From assembly GCF_000812965.1 (NCBI RefSeq), contig NZ_JSYN01000017.1, forward strand, positions 62,001 to 126,000: a DNA stretch of 64,000 bases, written 5' to 3'. Source of the DNA: Pedobacter kyungheensis (lineage in GTDB: Bacteria > Bacteroidota > Bacteroidia > Sphingobacteriales > Sphingobacteriaceae). The notes beneath the pieces are model-generated. The model worked only from the letters and a program-made list of their open reading frames with translations. It searched no databases and had not been told where the DNA came from. This document shows, piece by piece, positions 16,553 through 25,220 of this stretch (position 1 is its first letter; each line of letters starts with the position of its first letter). The position numbers and the translations under genes were made by a program.

Positions 16553-17571
16553 GAAAACTCTTAATATTTTGCGTCTTTTTATGTGCATGTAAGCAATCGC
16601 CGGACTTCGTAACTAAAGACTTTGAATTAGTTACTCCTAAACAGACATGGCTTAATCTGGATTCTGTTAAAGCACCAATCAAATGCCTTGAGGTTGTTAA
16701 TCACGAAGTAATTGCTATTGATGACGCTAATAACCTCCTAAGTTATAATATTGATACAAAACAGACTAGAAGAATTGTGTCTGAAAAAACTGCACCTGTA
16801 GATTTCATTTCTCCTAAAGAAATCTTTGCGGTTAGTCCATCAAGATTTGTTGTATATGATTTGACAAGTGATTCTTTTTTTGAATATCTCCGAAGTGGGA
16901 ATAGATGGAGTATTGGTAAAAGCAACCAGCTCTACTTTCCTTTGCATGGATTACCAAGTATATCTCCTGTGTCCGGCAATAAATTTGCAGCCACTTCACT
17001 GAATAATATTGAAGGAAAAATTATTATTGGCAAACTTGCCCCAAAACCAGTTATTGTAAAATATATCGGAAAAATTGACAAAAAAACTTCCGAAAACAAA
17101 TATATCACTGGAATGATAAACCGCTCTTCATGTGTTTATGATAAATGGACAAACAATATTTTTGTTGGGAATTTCTATTCTGACAAAGTTGAATGTTATG
17201 GCATAAATGGGAAACTTAAATTTCAAATTTATGGCCCAGATGGCTTTAACCCAGTTTATAAAGTTAAAAAAGTTAAGTCAGACCAAGTTTTTATTAATAC
17301 TCCTGATACAAAGGATGCATTTATTTCTATTACCTGTGATAAAAAATATGTTTATGCGCTATATTCTGGTAAAACAATAAGCCAACAGGTAAAAGATTTA
17401 AGTAAAACAATATTTATTTTTAATAAACAAGGTATCCCTATCAAGAAAATTCTAGTAAGAGTTGATATTGGTTTAATTAAAGCTGATGAAAATTCGCATG
17501 CATTGTATTGTTATTTTATTGATAATAATCCCAAAACTCAGATTCTTGTATATGACACTAAGAACCTTTAA
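16549..17571 (+). CDS. Beta-propeller lipoprotein (BF3164/TolB-like)
   Basis: The 340-residue protein has a short lipoprotein signal MRKLLIFCVFLCAC with acylated Cys likely at 14. The rest is a chain of short strand blades (EVVNHEVIAIDDANNLLSYN, NIFVGNFYSDKVECYGINGK, KKYVYALYSGKT) consistent with a six-bladed propeller of the BF3164/TolB-like lipoprotein type. Such proteins sit on the membrane or cell surface and their roles are mostly unknown. Its start overlaps the stop of the thioredoxin-like gene by four bases, so the two are translationally coupled. Last gene of the cassette. Confidence 0.75.
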   Translation: MRKLLIFCVFLCACKQSPDFVTKDFELVTPKQTWLNLDSVKAPIKCLEVVNHEVIAIDDANNLLSYNIDTKQTRRIVSEKTAPVDFISPKEIFAVSPSRFVVYDLTSDSFFEYLRSGNRWSIGKSNQLYFPLHGLPSISPVSGNKFAATSLNNIEGKIIIGKLAPKPVIVKYIGKIDKKTSENKYITGMINRSSCVYDKWTNNIFVGNFYSDKVECYGINGKLKFQIYGPDGFNPVYKVKKVKSDQVFINTPDTKDAFISITCDKKYVYALYSGKTISQQVKDLSKTIFIFNKQGIPIKKILVRVDIGLIKADENSHALYCYFIDNNPKTQILVYDTKNL

Positions 17572-17630
17572 ACAATATTATTATATATCCGTTTTCCTTA
17601 ATTTTAACAGTACCCTCCGTTTAAACAAAA

Positions 17631-17654
17631 AAGACCTACATCGCTGTAAGTCTT
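17631..17654. terminator. Bidirectional terminator
   Basis: AAGACCTACA and TGTAAGTCTT pair around TCGC with one mismatch. It lies between two converging genes; on the minus strand it is followed by T6. Confidence 0.65.
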
Positions 17655-17660
17655 ATTTAT

Positions 17661-18101
17661 TTAGGGCCTTTGGCCACCTCTAAATCTGTTAAGCAGTTCG
17701 CGCTTAAATGCTTCCTGCGCCCGGTAAAATTTACCAACAACTTTAATCGGTAGCGATGACTTAAGCTTGTTGTAATATTTTTTATCGAGATTAAGATCTC
17801 TTTGTTTAAAATCAAATTCGCTGGTGATTAAGGTCTGAACCTGTGCATCGCTTAAGTTATCTATTTCATCCACTTTTCTGAACGAGATCATCTTTTGCAT
17901 GCGCTCTTTACGTAAAGCGTTTTGTTCGGCCTGCATATCGTTATAAATTGGCCAGAAAATCTTCGCCTCTTCGGGTGATAAATCTAGTTTTTGAGTAAAA
18001 AAGGCAATTTTAAGCGATTCTATTTCTTCTCCTTTTGGTTTTTGTGCCAAAACTGTAGCGGGTAATAGAAACATTAAAGCAACAAAAAGTAAATTCTTCA
18101 T
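17661..18101 (-). CDS. Periplasmic Spy/CpxP-like small protein
   Basis: A 146-residue protein with a Sec signal (MKNLLFVALMFLLPATVLAQ) and a fully helical, charged mature part. The pattern LDLSPEEAKIFWPIYNDMQAEQNALRKER resembles the LTxxQ helical hairpins of Spy/CpxP-type periplasmic sensors and chaperones. It is the last gene of an operon with an ECF sigma factor and a membrane protein, a common arrangement in Bacteroidota, and may tune or report the envelope stress sensed by that system. Exact function unknown. Confidence 0.7.
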   Translation of the reverse strand: MKNLLFVALMFLLPATVLAQKPKGEEIESLKIAFFTQKLDLSPEEAKIFWPIYNDMQAEQNALRKERMQKMISFRKVDEIDNLSDAQVQTLITSEFDFKQRDLNLDKKYYNKLKSSLPIKVVGKFYRAQEAFKRELLNRFRGGQRP

Positions 18102-18108
18102 TTCTTAA

Positions 18109-18756
18109 TTAATTATTTAGTTCCTGAGATAAATCATTTGATGAAAAATGATTCAGGATATAGTTTTCCATTTCTGTATCTGACGCAGCATTCGTTTTTG
18201 ATGAGTTGGTATTCTGAGCCTCTAAATGTTCTATAATGGTATTCTCATCAATATCATAAAGCAATTGTTCATTCGCAAGATCGGCTGTTGGTGTTTTTGC
18301 AACGGGTACCGATGGATTGTTTTGATAAAAGTAAGCCCCAAATGTTGCCATTAAAACAAAACAGGCCGCGCTTGCATATTTAACTATGTTTCTCCTCCAT
18401 AGCGGAACAATCTTAGCTGCCTTTTTAGGTGTTTCTGCTGCAATTTTACTATTAATTCTGCTTTGTAAACTATCAAAGTAGTTTTCCGGTACAGCAAACG
18501 GTTGTGCTTTTGGCATTTCCGACAGGCTGATCCGTATTTCAATGCGTTCCGTTAAATCTTCAAAATAATTTTGCGGAACCTCAAAACTATTCTGGTTTGT
18601 TTTATCCTTCAGGCCATCTAAAAAAACAGCAGAAAGAACTTGCTCTTCAACACTTTCGAAATATCCATCCGGAACGGCAAAAGGATTCCGTTTGCCCATT
18701 GCTGCAAGGGTAGGGGCTTCGTTTATCCAATCGTTATTTTCTAAATTTTCGTTCAT
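18109..18756 (-). CDS. Putative membrane anti-sigma factor with triple repeat
   Basis: A 215-residue protein with one membrane segment near 124-144 (YASAACFVLMATFGAYF). The cytoplasmic N-terminus contains three copies of a ~30-residue unit beginning NPFAVPDGYF (24-33), NSFEVPQNYF (56-65) and QPFAVPENYF (85-94), each followed by an amphipathic helix. The periplasmic tail is acidic. The ATG at 18756 is preferred over a TTG six codons upstream. Its position right after the sigma gene supports an anti-sigma role; it lacks a recognisable FecR or zinc anti-sigma motif, so this is inference. Confidence 0.65.
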   Translation of the reverse strand: MNENLENNDWINEAPTLAAMGKRNPFAVPDGYFESVEEQVLSAVFLDGLKDKTNQNSFEVPQNYFEDLTERIEIRISLSEMPKAQPFAVPENYFDSLQSRINSKIAAETPKKAAKIVPLWRRNIVKYASAACFVLMATFGAYFYQNNPSVPVAKTPTADLANEQLLYDIDENTIIEHLEAQNTNSSKTNAASDTEMENYILNHFSSNDLSQELNN

Positions 18757-18789
18757 CACAGATATATGATACAATTCAGGTGAAAAGGT

Positions 18790-19350
18790 TTAATATTCAA
18801 TTTCATCATTTGTAATAAAAGCTTCAATTTTTTTTGCCGCAATATGAAACGATGCTTTTAAAGCACCTACAGAGGTGCCAAGTACCTCCGAAATTTCTTC
18901 ATATTTCATGTCATCAAAATATTTCATATTGAAGATAATGCGTTGTTTTTCGGGCAAAGTGAGAATGGCTTTTTGCAGTTTTAATTCGAGTTTATCACCG
19001 TTGAAATACGATGAAGCAATCAGATTATCGGCTAGCTCAGATGAAACTTCATCTAAAGGGGTATTGTTTTTCTGCTTTTGCTTGTTTAAAAAAGTAATCG
19101 ATTCGTTGGTAGCAATGCGATATATCCAGGTGTACAGTTGCGAATCACTTCTGAATTTATCGAGGTTTTTCCAAACTTTAACAAATACTTCCTGTAAAAG
19201 ATCGTCGCAGTCGTCGTGGTTGAGTACCAATCTCCTGATGTGCCAGTAAATTTTTTGCTGATATTTTTTTAAAAGCAGGTTAAAGGCTTCATTTCGGGTC
19301 TTCTCGACGGCAAACATTTCAAGAATTTCTGAATCTTCAACTTGTCTCAT
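18790..19350 (-). CDS. ECF-type RNA polymerase sigma factor
   Basis: A 186-residue sigma-70 family factor with region 2 at about 22-90 (DDLLQEVFVKVWKNLDKFRSDSQLYTWIYRIATNESITFLNK) and region 4 at about 125-178 (LPEKQRIIFNMKYFDDMKYEEISEVLGTSVGALKASFHIAAKKIE). It directs RNA polymerase to a dedicated set of promoters, here probably controlled by the membrane protein encoded 33 bases downstream. It is the first gene of a three-gene operon. Confidence 0.94.
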   Translation of the reverse strand: MRQVEDSEILEMFAVEKTRNEAFNLLLKKYQQKIYWHIRRLVLNHDDCDDLLQEVFVKVWKNLDKFRSDSQLYTWIYRIATNESITFLNKQKQKNNTPLDEVSSELADNLIASSYFNGDKLELKLQKAILTLPEKQRIIFNMKYFDDMKYEEISEVLGTSVGALKASFHIAAKKIEAFITNDEIEY

Positions 19351-19442
19351 TTATGATAATTATAAAACCACAAAGACACTAAGAACACAAAGGTTTGGTT
19401 ATGCTCAGTGCTCCTGGTGTCTTTGCGGTTAAATTTTTAATG

Positions 19443-20399
19443 CTATTTTTTTCTGCCGATTACTTTTTGCACAGCTTCAACAATGTTAACGGCATCTAAT
19501 CCGTATTTAGCCATTAATTGATCTGGTGTTCCGCTTTCGCCGAAAGTATCGTTAGTAGCTACAAACTCTTGTGGAGTTGGCAATTCGGTAGTTAACAAAC
19601 GGGCAACGCTTTCGCCTAAACCACCAAATTTGTTGTGCTCTTCGCAGGTTACTACACAACCAGTTTTTTTCACTGACTTTAAGATTGCTTCATCATCCAA
19701 AGGTTTAATGGTGTGGATATTTATAATTTCCGCATCAATACCTAGCTCTGCCAATTTCTCACCAGCTTCGATTGCTTTCCAAACCATGTGACCGGTTGCA
19801 ATAATGGTTACATCGGTACCTTCGTTAACCATCCAGGCTTTACCAATCTCGAATTTCTGATCAGGGTCTGTAAACACAGGAATAACCGGGCGACCAAAAC
19901 GCAGGTAAACTGGTCCTTCGTACTCGGCAATAGCCATCGTTGCTGCTTTGGTTTGGTTATAATCGCAAGGATTAATTACCACCATACCCGGCAACATTTT
20001 CATTAAACCAATATCTTCTAAAATCTGATGTGTTGCACCATCTTCGCCAAGGGTTAAACCAGCATGTGAAGCACAGATTTTTACGTTTTTGTTTGAGTAA
20101 GCTACAGATTGACGAATCTGATCGTAAACACGGCCTGTAGAAAAGTTGGCAAAAGTACCGGTGAAAGGAATTTTACCGCCAATAGTCATACCGGCTGCAA
20201 TACCAATCATGTTCGCTTCGGCAATACCAACCTGTGTAAAACGCTCTGGAAAATCTTTAATAAAAGCATCCATTTTAAGCGATCCAACTAAATCGGCACA
20301 TAAGGCAACCACATTTTCGTTTTTCTTGCCTGCTTCATGTAAGCCAGCGCCAAATCCCGAACGTGTATCTTTTTTTTCTGTATATGTGTATTTTTTCAT
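19443..20399 (-). CDS. Transketolase, C-terminal subunit
   Basis: The 318-residue protein covers the pyrimidine-binding and C-terminal domains of transketolase (RSGFGAGLHEAGKKNENVVALCADL; GRVYDQIRQSVAYSNKNVKICASHAGLTLGEDGATHQ), with the catalytic Glu region VGIAEANMIGIAAG. Together with the separate N-terminal subunit it forms one thiamine-dependent enzyme of the pentose phosphate pathway. Splitting into two genes is common in several bacterial and archaeal lineages. It lies downstream of the N-terminal gene, separated by a hairpin. Confidence 0.93.
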   Translation of the reverse strand: MKKYTYTEKKDTRSGFGAGLHEAGKKNENVVALCADLVGSLKMDAFIKDFPERFTQVGIAEANMIGIAAGMTIGGKIPFTGTFANFSTGRVYDQIRQSVAYSNKNVKICASHAGLTLGEDGATHQILEDIGLMKMLPGMVVINPCDYNQTKAATMAIAEYEGPVYLRFGRPVIPVFTDPDQKFEIGKAWMVNEGTDVTIIATGHMVWKAIEAGEKLAELGIDAEIINIHTIKPLDDEAILKSVKKTGCVVTCEEHNKFGGLGESVARLLTTELPTPQEFVATNDTFGESGTPDQLMAKYGLDAVNIVEAVQKVIGRKK

Positions 20400-20428
20400 T
20401 ATTTCTTTGATATGCGACTTTAGATATT

Positions 20429-20454
20429 AGATATGAGACTCAAATCTCATATCT
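20429..20454. repeat. Intercistronic hairpin between transketolase genes
   Basis: AGATATGAGA and TCTCATATCT form a perfect 10-base stem with loop CTCAAA. The same words (CTCAAATCTCATATCTAA) recur just upstream of guaA near 61245-61264, so this is a dispersed repeat that may also affect relative expression of the two subunits. Confidence 0.6.
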
Positions 20455-20471
20455 CACATCTCCAATCTAAT

Positions 20472-21317
20472 TTAGTAATCCCCTAAAGTTTCTGGTAATT
20501 GAGCTAATGCAGCAGCTAACTGTTCGTCGTTTGGTGCTGTACCGTGCCATTTATGCGTACCCATCATATAATCTACACCTGCACCCATTTGTGTGCTCAT
20601 TAAATTTAAGATTGGCTTACCTTTTCCTGTTAAAGTTTTTGCATAGTGTAAACCTTCAACAATTGATTGCATATCGTTACCATCGGTATTGATTACATGC
20701 CATCCGAAAGCTTCGAATTTAGCTTGTAAATCGTCTAAAGCAAGTACTTTGCTTGTAGGGCCATCAATTTGCTGGCCGTTATAATCAACAGAAGCAATTA
20801 AGTGGTCTACTTTATTGAAAGGCGCAAACATTGCTGCTTCCCAGTTTTGGCCTTCCTGTAATTCTCCATCACCCAATAATGCAAAGATGATAGATTTATC
20901 GCCGTTTAATTTTTTGGCTAAAGCTGCTCCAATAGCAACTGATAAGCCCTGACCCAAAGAACCTGAAGCTACACGGATTCCAGGTAAATGTTCGTGTGTA
21001 GTTGGATGGCCTTGCAATCTAGAGTCTAACTTACGGAAAGTTGCCAATTCGCTTTTGTCAAAATAGCCCGCATGAGCCAAAGTACTGTACCAAACCGGAG
21101 AAATGTGACCGTTAGATAAGAAAAACAAATCTTCGCCTGCACCTTCCATAGTGAAGTCGGTTTTGTGGTTCATTACTTCGAAGTATAAAGCAGTAAAAAA
21201 GTCTGTGCATCCAAGTGAGGCACCAGGGTGGCCAGACTGACATCCGTGAACCATTCTTACGATATCTCGTCTGATCTGAGAGGCAATATCTTCTAGCTCT
21301 TTAATTGTATGTTTCAT
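20472..21317 (-). CDS. Transketolase, N-terminal subunit
   Basis: This 281-residue protein holds the thiamine diphosphate-binding half of transketolase: the motif GDGELQEGQNWEAAMFAPFNKVDHLIASVDYNGQQIDG carries the GDG...N cofactor and magnesium signature, preceded by GHPGASLGCTDFFTALYF and SNGHISPVWYS. It pairs with the C-terminal subunit encoded 72 bases downstream. A clear -7 promoter lies upstream, giving a leader of about 25 bases. Confidence 0.93.
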   Translation of the reverse strand: MKHTIKELEDIASQIRRDIVRMVHGCQSGHPGASLGCTDFFTALYFEVMNHKTDFTMEGAGEDLFFLSNGHISPVWYSTLAHAGYFDKSELATFRKLDSRLQGHPTTHEHLPGIRVASGSLGQGLSVAIGAALAKKLNGDKSIIFALLGDGELQEGQNWEAAMFAPFNKVDHLIASVDYNGQQIDGPTSKVLALDDLQAKFEAFGWHVINTDGNDMQSIVEGLHYAKTLTGKGKPILNLMSTQMGAGVDYMMGTHKWHGTAPNDEQLAAALAQLPETLGDY

Positions 21318-21343
21318 TAAAATTAGAGGTTGTTGTTACATAG

Positions 21344-21351
21344 CAAAGGTA
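21344..21351 (-). promoter_or_regulatory. -7 promoter element of the transketolase operon
   Basis: The minus strand reads TACCTTTG, matching TAnnTTTG, 26 bases before the ATG. Confidence 0.5.
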
Positions 21352-21374
21352 ATATTTTACTTGCTATATCATAA

Positions 21375-21839
21375 TTAGTTATTGATTAAATCGAGTACTT
21401 GTTGTGTTGAATTTTTGGTGTCAACTTTTTTAATGATATGTGCAATTTTGCCTTCACCATCAATAATAAAAGTTGTACGTACGGTACCCATATATTTTTT
21501 GCCGTACATGTTTTTTTCGGCCCAAACGCCATAGTCATTTACGATTTTCTGATCGGTATCTGCCAAAAGGGTAAAGGGTAAATTGTGTTTGGTTACAAAC
21601 TTTTGGTGCGATTTTTCGTCATCGACACTCACGCCTAAAACCACAATGCCTTTGGCTTGTAAGCCCTGATAGTTATCTCTAAAATCGCAAGCTTCAGCGG
21701 TGCAGCCCGGAGTATCGTCTTTCGGATAGAAATACAGCACAACAGTTTTTCCTTTATAATCGCTTAACGATACCTCAATGCCATTTTGATCTTTTGATGT
21801 AATTGCAGGTGCCTGATCACCTTCTTTTAACTCTGCCAT
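21375..21839 (-). CDS. bcp: Thioredoxin-dependent thiol peroxidase (Bcp/PrxQ)
   Basis: Reduces hydrogen and organic peroxides with thioredoxin as electron donor. The ATG at 21839 (MAELKEGDQAP) gives a standard 154-residue cytoplasmic protein; the frame extends 16 codons further upstream but that part has no family similarity. The peroxidatic C46 and resolving C51 are in FYPKDDTPGCTAEACDFRD, the spacing typical of atypical two-Cys PrxQ enzymes. Monocistronic. Confidence 0.94.
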   Translation of the reverse strand: MAELKEGDQAPAITSKDQNGIEVSLSDYKGKTVVLYFYPKDDTPGCTAEACDFRDNYQGLQAKGIVVLGVSVDDEKSHQKFVTKHNLPFTLLADTDQKIVNDYGVWAEKNMYGKKYMGTVRTTFIIDGEGKIAHIIKKVDTKNSTQQVLDLINN

Positions 21840-22092
21840 ATTATAAATGATTGAATTTTTGACTGGTAAAATGATTGAATGTTGCAAGTTAAACAGTTTA
21901 AACCATTATCGTGTTCAATATATGTTAAAAGATGACTTTACATTAATTAATAACCGATATTTAAATGCCAATAACCAGCACCAAGTATCAAATACCAATA
22001 ACCAATTATCAAAGTTCCTGTTAACAGAACTAACCAACTAAAGGTTTGTGCTAGGCTTGATAATTGGTGCTTGTGGTTTGATTATTTCCGAT

Positions 22093-23820
22093 TTACCTCG
22101 AAAAATCAATCCTATACCTTCTGGTATTTTCTTTCATATCGGTTACCACCAGTTCGAGGCTGTGTTTACCACTGCTTGTCCGTTCGTCGAAACTGTGCCA
22201 AAGGGTAGCGGTTTTGGCATCAAATTCCATTAAAACCCATTTGCCATCAATATAACCGTTAAAGTTTTTAATCCCTGATAAATTATCGCTGATTTTGAAA
22301 GTCATTTTCGATAAACCTGCCATATTACGGCCTTCGGAAATATTGACTGGTACAATTCTCGGCGCAATAGTATCAACAGCGATGTAAAAACTGCCAAAGT
22401 TTTTTGGAGTGGCCTTAACAAAACCGTTATCGAAACTACCGCCTTGTGATGAACCACCAGTGCTTACAATCAGTGCTTTGCTCCTTAAATTTTCTGGCAG
22501 GTTATCTGCTTTGATCCATAAATCGAAACCAATATGAAGTGGGGTATAGCGGTTATGGATCTGGTGTATGGACGACCAGGCGTTGCCGGCTGGTTTGGGT
22601 AGTTTTTTATAGCTGAAATTAAGATCGTTGTATAAAGTACCCATCGGGAAAACCACCTTAATATCTTCATTGTTAAACTCGTTAACCTTGTTGTATGGAT
22701 AAATGATACCTGGAGGAACAGTTGGTGCTGCCACAGGCGCTGTGCCTGCATTTACCGTAAAGGGCAAAACAGCCGAATTTCCTTTCGAATCGGTAATGAT
22801 ATAACGCAGCTGGTGGGTAGCACCATCGTTAAAATTGATTCTGCCGTTATTTACCAAACTGCTGTATATTTTTAATGGGTTACCCGGATCAACAAAGCTT
22901 TTTTGAATACTTCTTTTCGTATTGATATAAGTTGGATAGTCGATATGAGAATTAATGGCCTTACTGTCTTCGAAGGCAAAACGTTCTAATGCAGAAGTAT
23001 AGATTTTCTTTCCATCGAGTTCCAGCTGGATAGAATAAACCCCATTGGTACCCGATAAACCATTGTGCCTGTCGGTAACTACGATGCCAAAGCCCACCTC
23101 GCCGGTTAAACTGATTGGTGCTGTAGTTTTATATTCGCCGCTTGCACCCGAAATGGCGATGGCTTGTTTTGGGGTAAACTCGTTAAAGGTTTTTCCATTT
23201 AAACGGTAAACATAAAGCCCATGAATAACCGGGGGGATATTATCGGGAATGATAATGCCAAAAAACTGTGGATTGATGGTTTCTTCAGTTTTGGTGTCCC
23301 TGATTTCGAAATGTAAATGTGGCCCGCCAGAGCTGCCACGGTTGCCCGACCAGGCAATAATTTCGCCTTTGTGCACCGGGATTAAAGTCGCATCAGGAAA
23401 TTCATCAATTTCGAACGATTTCTTTTCGTATTCAAGATTTTTAACCACAGTTGCAATTTTAGGTGCAAAACGTTGCAAATGACCATAAACTGTGGTAAAA
23501 CCATTTGGGTGGTTAATGTAAAGTGCCTGACCAAAGCCACTGTTTTGTACCCTTAACCGCGAAATATAACCATCGGCAACGGCGTATACCGGATAACCTT
23601 CCCGCTGGTTGGTTCTGAAATCGATACCAGAGTGGAAATGGTTTCCCCTGATTTCGCCAAAAGAACCTGCAAGGGCAGGAGGGGTAATGTCTAACGGTTG
23701 CCTGAAATCGGTAATGGGATATTTATTGGTGCTGAAAATCTGTTGTGCCTGTGCGAAATTAATAGCAGATAAAAATAAGAGCGCAAGTTTACTGAAAAGG
23801 AGGATCGGATTTTTTGTCAT
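22093..23820 (-). CDS. M23 (LytM-type) metallopeptidase, exported
   Basis: A 575-residue protein with a signal peptide (cleavage near NFAQA, 25). The zinc peptidase domain spans about 45-180, with ligands H63 and D67 in HFHSGIDFR and the H168-L-H170 pair in SGGPHLHFEIRD, plus VYGHLQRF. All zinc residues are present, so it should cut peptidoglycan cross-links rather than act as a degenerate EnvC-like regulator. The 400-residue C-terminal part is beta-rich and resembles immunoglobulin-like modules. It lies three bases behind the FAH-family gene, indicating an operon. Confidence 0.88.
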   Translation of the reverse strand: MTKNPILLFSKLALLFLSAINFAQAQQIFSTNKYPITDFRQPLDITPPALAGSFGEIRGNHFHSGIDFRTNQREGYPVYAVADGYISRLRVQNSGFGQALYINHPNGFTTVYGHLQRFAPKIATVVKNLEYEKKSFEIDEFPDATLIPVHKGEIIAWSGNRGSSGGPHLHFEIRDTKTEETINPQFFGIIIPDNIPPVIHGLYVYRLNGKTFNEFTPKQAIAISGASGEYKTTAPISLTGEVGFGIVVTDRHNGLSGTNGVYSIQLELDGKKIYTSALERFAFEDSKAINSHIDYPTYINTKRSIQKSFVDPGNPLKIYSSLVNNGRINFNDGATHQLRYIITDSKGNSAVLPFTVNAGTAPVAAPTVPPGIIYPYNKVNEFNNEDIKVVFPMGTLYNDLNFSYKKLPKPAGNAWSSIHQIHNRYTPLHIGFDLWIKADNLPENLRSKALIVSTGGSSQGGSFDNGFVKATPKNFGSFYIAVDTIAPRIVPVNISEGRNMAGLSKMTFKISDNLSGIKNFNGYIDGKWVLMEFDAKTATLWHSFDERTSSGKHSLELVVTDMKENTRRYRIDFSR

Positions 23821-23823
23821 TCG

Positions 23824-24435
23824 TTACTTTACATCAAAATTTAAGAGTTGTTTGCCTTCCAGCCAGGCTTCCAATTTATCGCCTTTGTTTATTTTACCAA
23901 CACCTTCGGGGGTTCCGGTAAAAATTAAATCGCCTTTTTTTAAAGTAATGTATTGCGAAACAAAGCTGATTATCTTCTCGAACGAGAAGAGCAGGTCTTT
24001 AGTATGGCCAACCTGACGGCTTTCTCCGTTTATTTTTAATTCGAAATTTAAATTGTAAAGGTTTTCGAAATCGTTTTTAGGACTAAAAAGGCTGATGGGG
24101 GCAGAGTTATCGAACGCTTTGGCCAGTTCCCATGGTAATCCTTTTTCCTTGTGTTTGCTTTGGATATCGCGCGCAGTAAAATCGATACCTAAGCCTACTT
24201 CGTCATAGTAATTGGCTGCAAATTTTTCGGCAATGTGTTTTCCTTCCTTACAGATTTTTAAAACTACTTCGAGTTCGTAATGTACGTCATCCGAAAAATC
24301 GGGCAGGTAAAAAGGTTTGTTGTCTTTTAGGACCGCGGTATCGGGTTTCAAAAAAATTACCGGTGTAGTTGGAATCGGATTGTTCAGTTCTTTGGCATGT
24401 TCGGCATAATTGCGGCCAATGGCTATGATTTTCAT
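23824..24435 (-). CDS. Fumarylacetoacetate hydrolase-family protein
   Basis: A 203-residue cytoplasmic metal-dependent enzyme of the FAH family, which cleaves or decarboxylates 2-oxo acids such as oxaloacetate and acylpyruvates. The family core is visible: IAIGRNYAEHAKEL, PVIFLKPDTAV, HYELEVVLKI (metal ligands), GLGIDFTARD, and the closing GDLIFTGTPEGVGKI. The ATG at 24435 is preferred over a TTG eight codons upstream. It precedes the M23 peptidase gene with no obvious functional link. Confidence 0.9.
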   Translation of the reverse strand: MKIIAIGRNYAEHAKELNNPIPTTPVIFLKPDTAVLKDNKPFYLPDFSDDVHYELEVVLKICKEGKHIAEKFAANYYDEVGLGIDFTARDIQSKHKEKGLPWELAKAFDNSAPISLFSPKNDFENLYNLNFELKINGESRQVGHTKDLLFSFEKIISFVSQYITLKKGDLIFTGTPEGVGKINKGDKLEAWLEGKQLLNFDVK

Positions 24436-24509
24436 TTTTAAAAATTGTGGTGTAAGCAAATAGACTGGGTTAAACCCGGGTCAATTCAAAAATAGAAAAG
24501 AAAATGGTG

Positions 24510-25040
24510 TTATAAAACTGAGATGCGTTTTACCTGGCTTTCTGTTCCGGCAATAACCCTTAAAAAATAGATGCCCGCATTAATTCTACTCGGGATGGTA
24601 AAGGATTTGGTTTGCTCGCCGGCGTTTAAGCGCTCATTTGATAAAGTAGCTACTTCATTACCCAGTAAATCGATAATTTTTATGGTAGTTTGTGTACCAT
24701 CTTTACCAATAGAAAGAATAATATTTAGCTGATCTTCAACTGGATTGGGGTATATTTTTACAATCGTCAGTAATTTATCTTTTGGAGTAACGGTTGCAGC
24801 CCTAGGCGTAGTAGAATAAGAATTGAATAAACCACTGCCTCCGATTGACATATAAAGCGGCTTGTAAGGAGTAATGTTGGCTTTAATTTCGGGGATTCTG
24901 CTTACTTTTTTGGCTCTGTTTTTAAGGCTAATCTTAATGCTATCAGCCTGTTGCGACCAAGAATTTACGCTGCATAACAAAACCATGCACAATGTGCAGG
25001 CTAGTTTGGTGAGCAACGTTGTCTTAGTGTAGAGTTTCAT
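24510..25040 (-). CDS. Mini protein with type IX secretion C-terminal domain
   Basis: A 176-residue precursor with an N-terminal signal peptide (cleavage near NSWSQQ, about 30) and a C-terminal type A sorting domain of about 80 residues (VKIYPNPVEDQLNIIL, IKIIDLLGNEVATL, NAGIYFLRVIAG, ending QVKRISVL). This domain directs proteins through the type IX system to the surface. Only about 60 residues of polar linker lie between, so almost no cargo is present. The ATG at 25040 is used; a TTG precedes it by one codon. The window also encodes PorT and PorG of the same system. Confidence 0.85.
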   Translation of the reverse strand: MKLYTKTTLLTKLACTLCMVLLCSVNSWSQQADSIKISLKNRAKKVSRIPEIKANITPYKPLYMSIGGSGLFNSYSTTPRAATVTPKDKLLTIVKIYPNPVEDQLNIILSIGKDGTQTTIKIIDLLGNEVATLSNERLNAGEQTKSFTIPSRINAGIYFLRVIAGTESQVKRISVL

Positions 25041-25190
25041 CAAATTGGTAATGCAAATGTATTAATTTAAAACAAAGAAATTAAACATTTTGTTTAAAAG
25101 CCATAATTTAACACAATTTAACAATAATATTTAAATTTCAAAGTGTTGAAAATACACAATAATTTGGTTGTTAAATTGTTATAGTTAGTT

Positions 25191-25198
25191 TACTTTTG
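25191..25198 (+). promoter_or_regulatory. -7 promoter element of kup
   Basis: TACTTTTG matches TAnnTTTG; a TTG at 25168-25170 is at a suitable -33 distance (20-base spacer). The leader is about 20 bases. Confidence 0.5.
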
Positions 25199-25220
25199 CC
25201 CCACTTAAATAATCAACGAA

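Noticed and set aside
22485..22751. 88-codon second frame inside the M23 peptidase gene
   Set aside because: It is a frame-shifted reading of the same strand with no start context, and the peptidase frame is uninterrupted.
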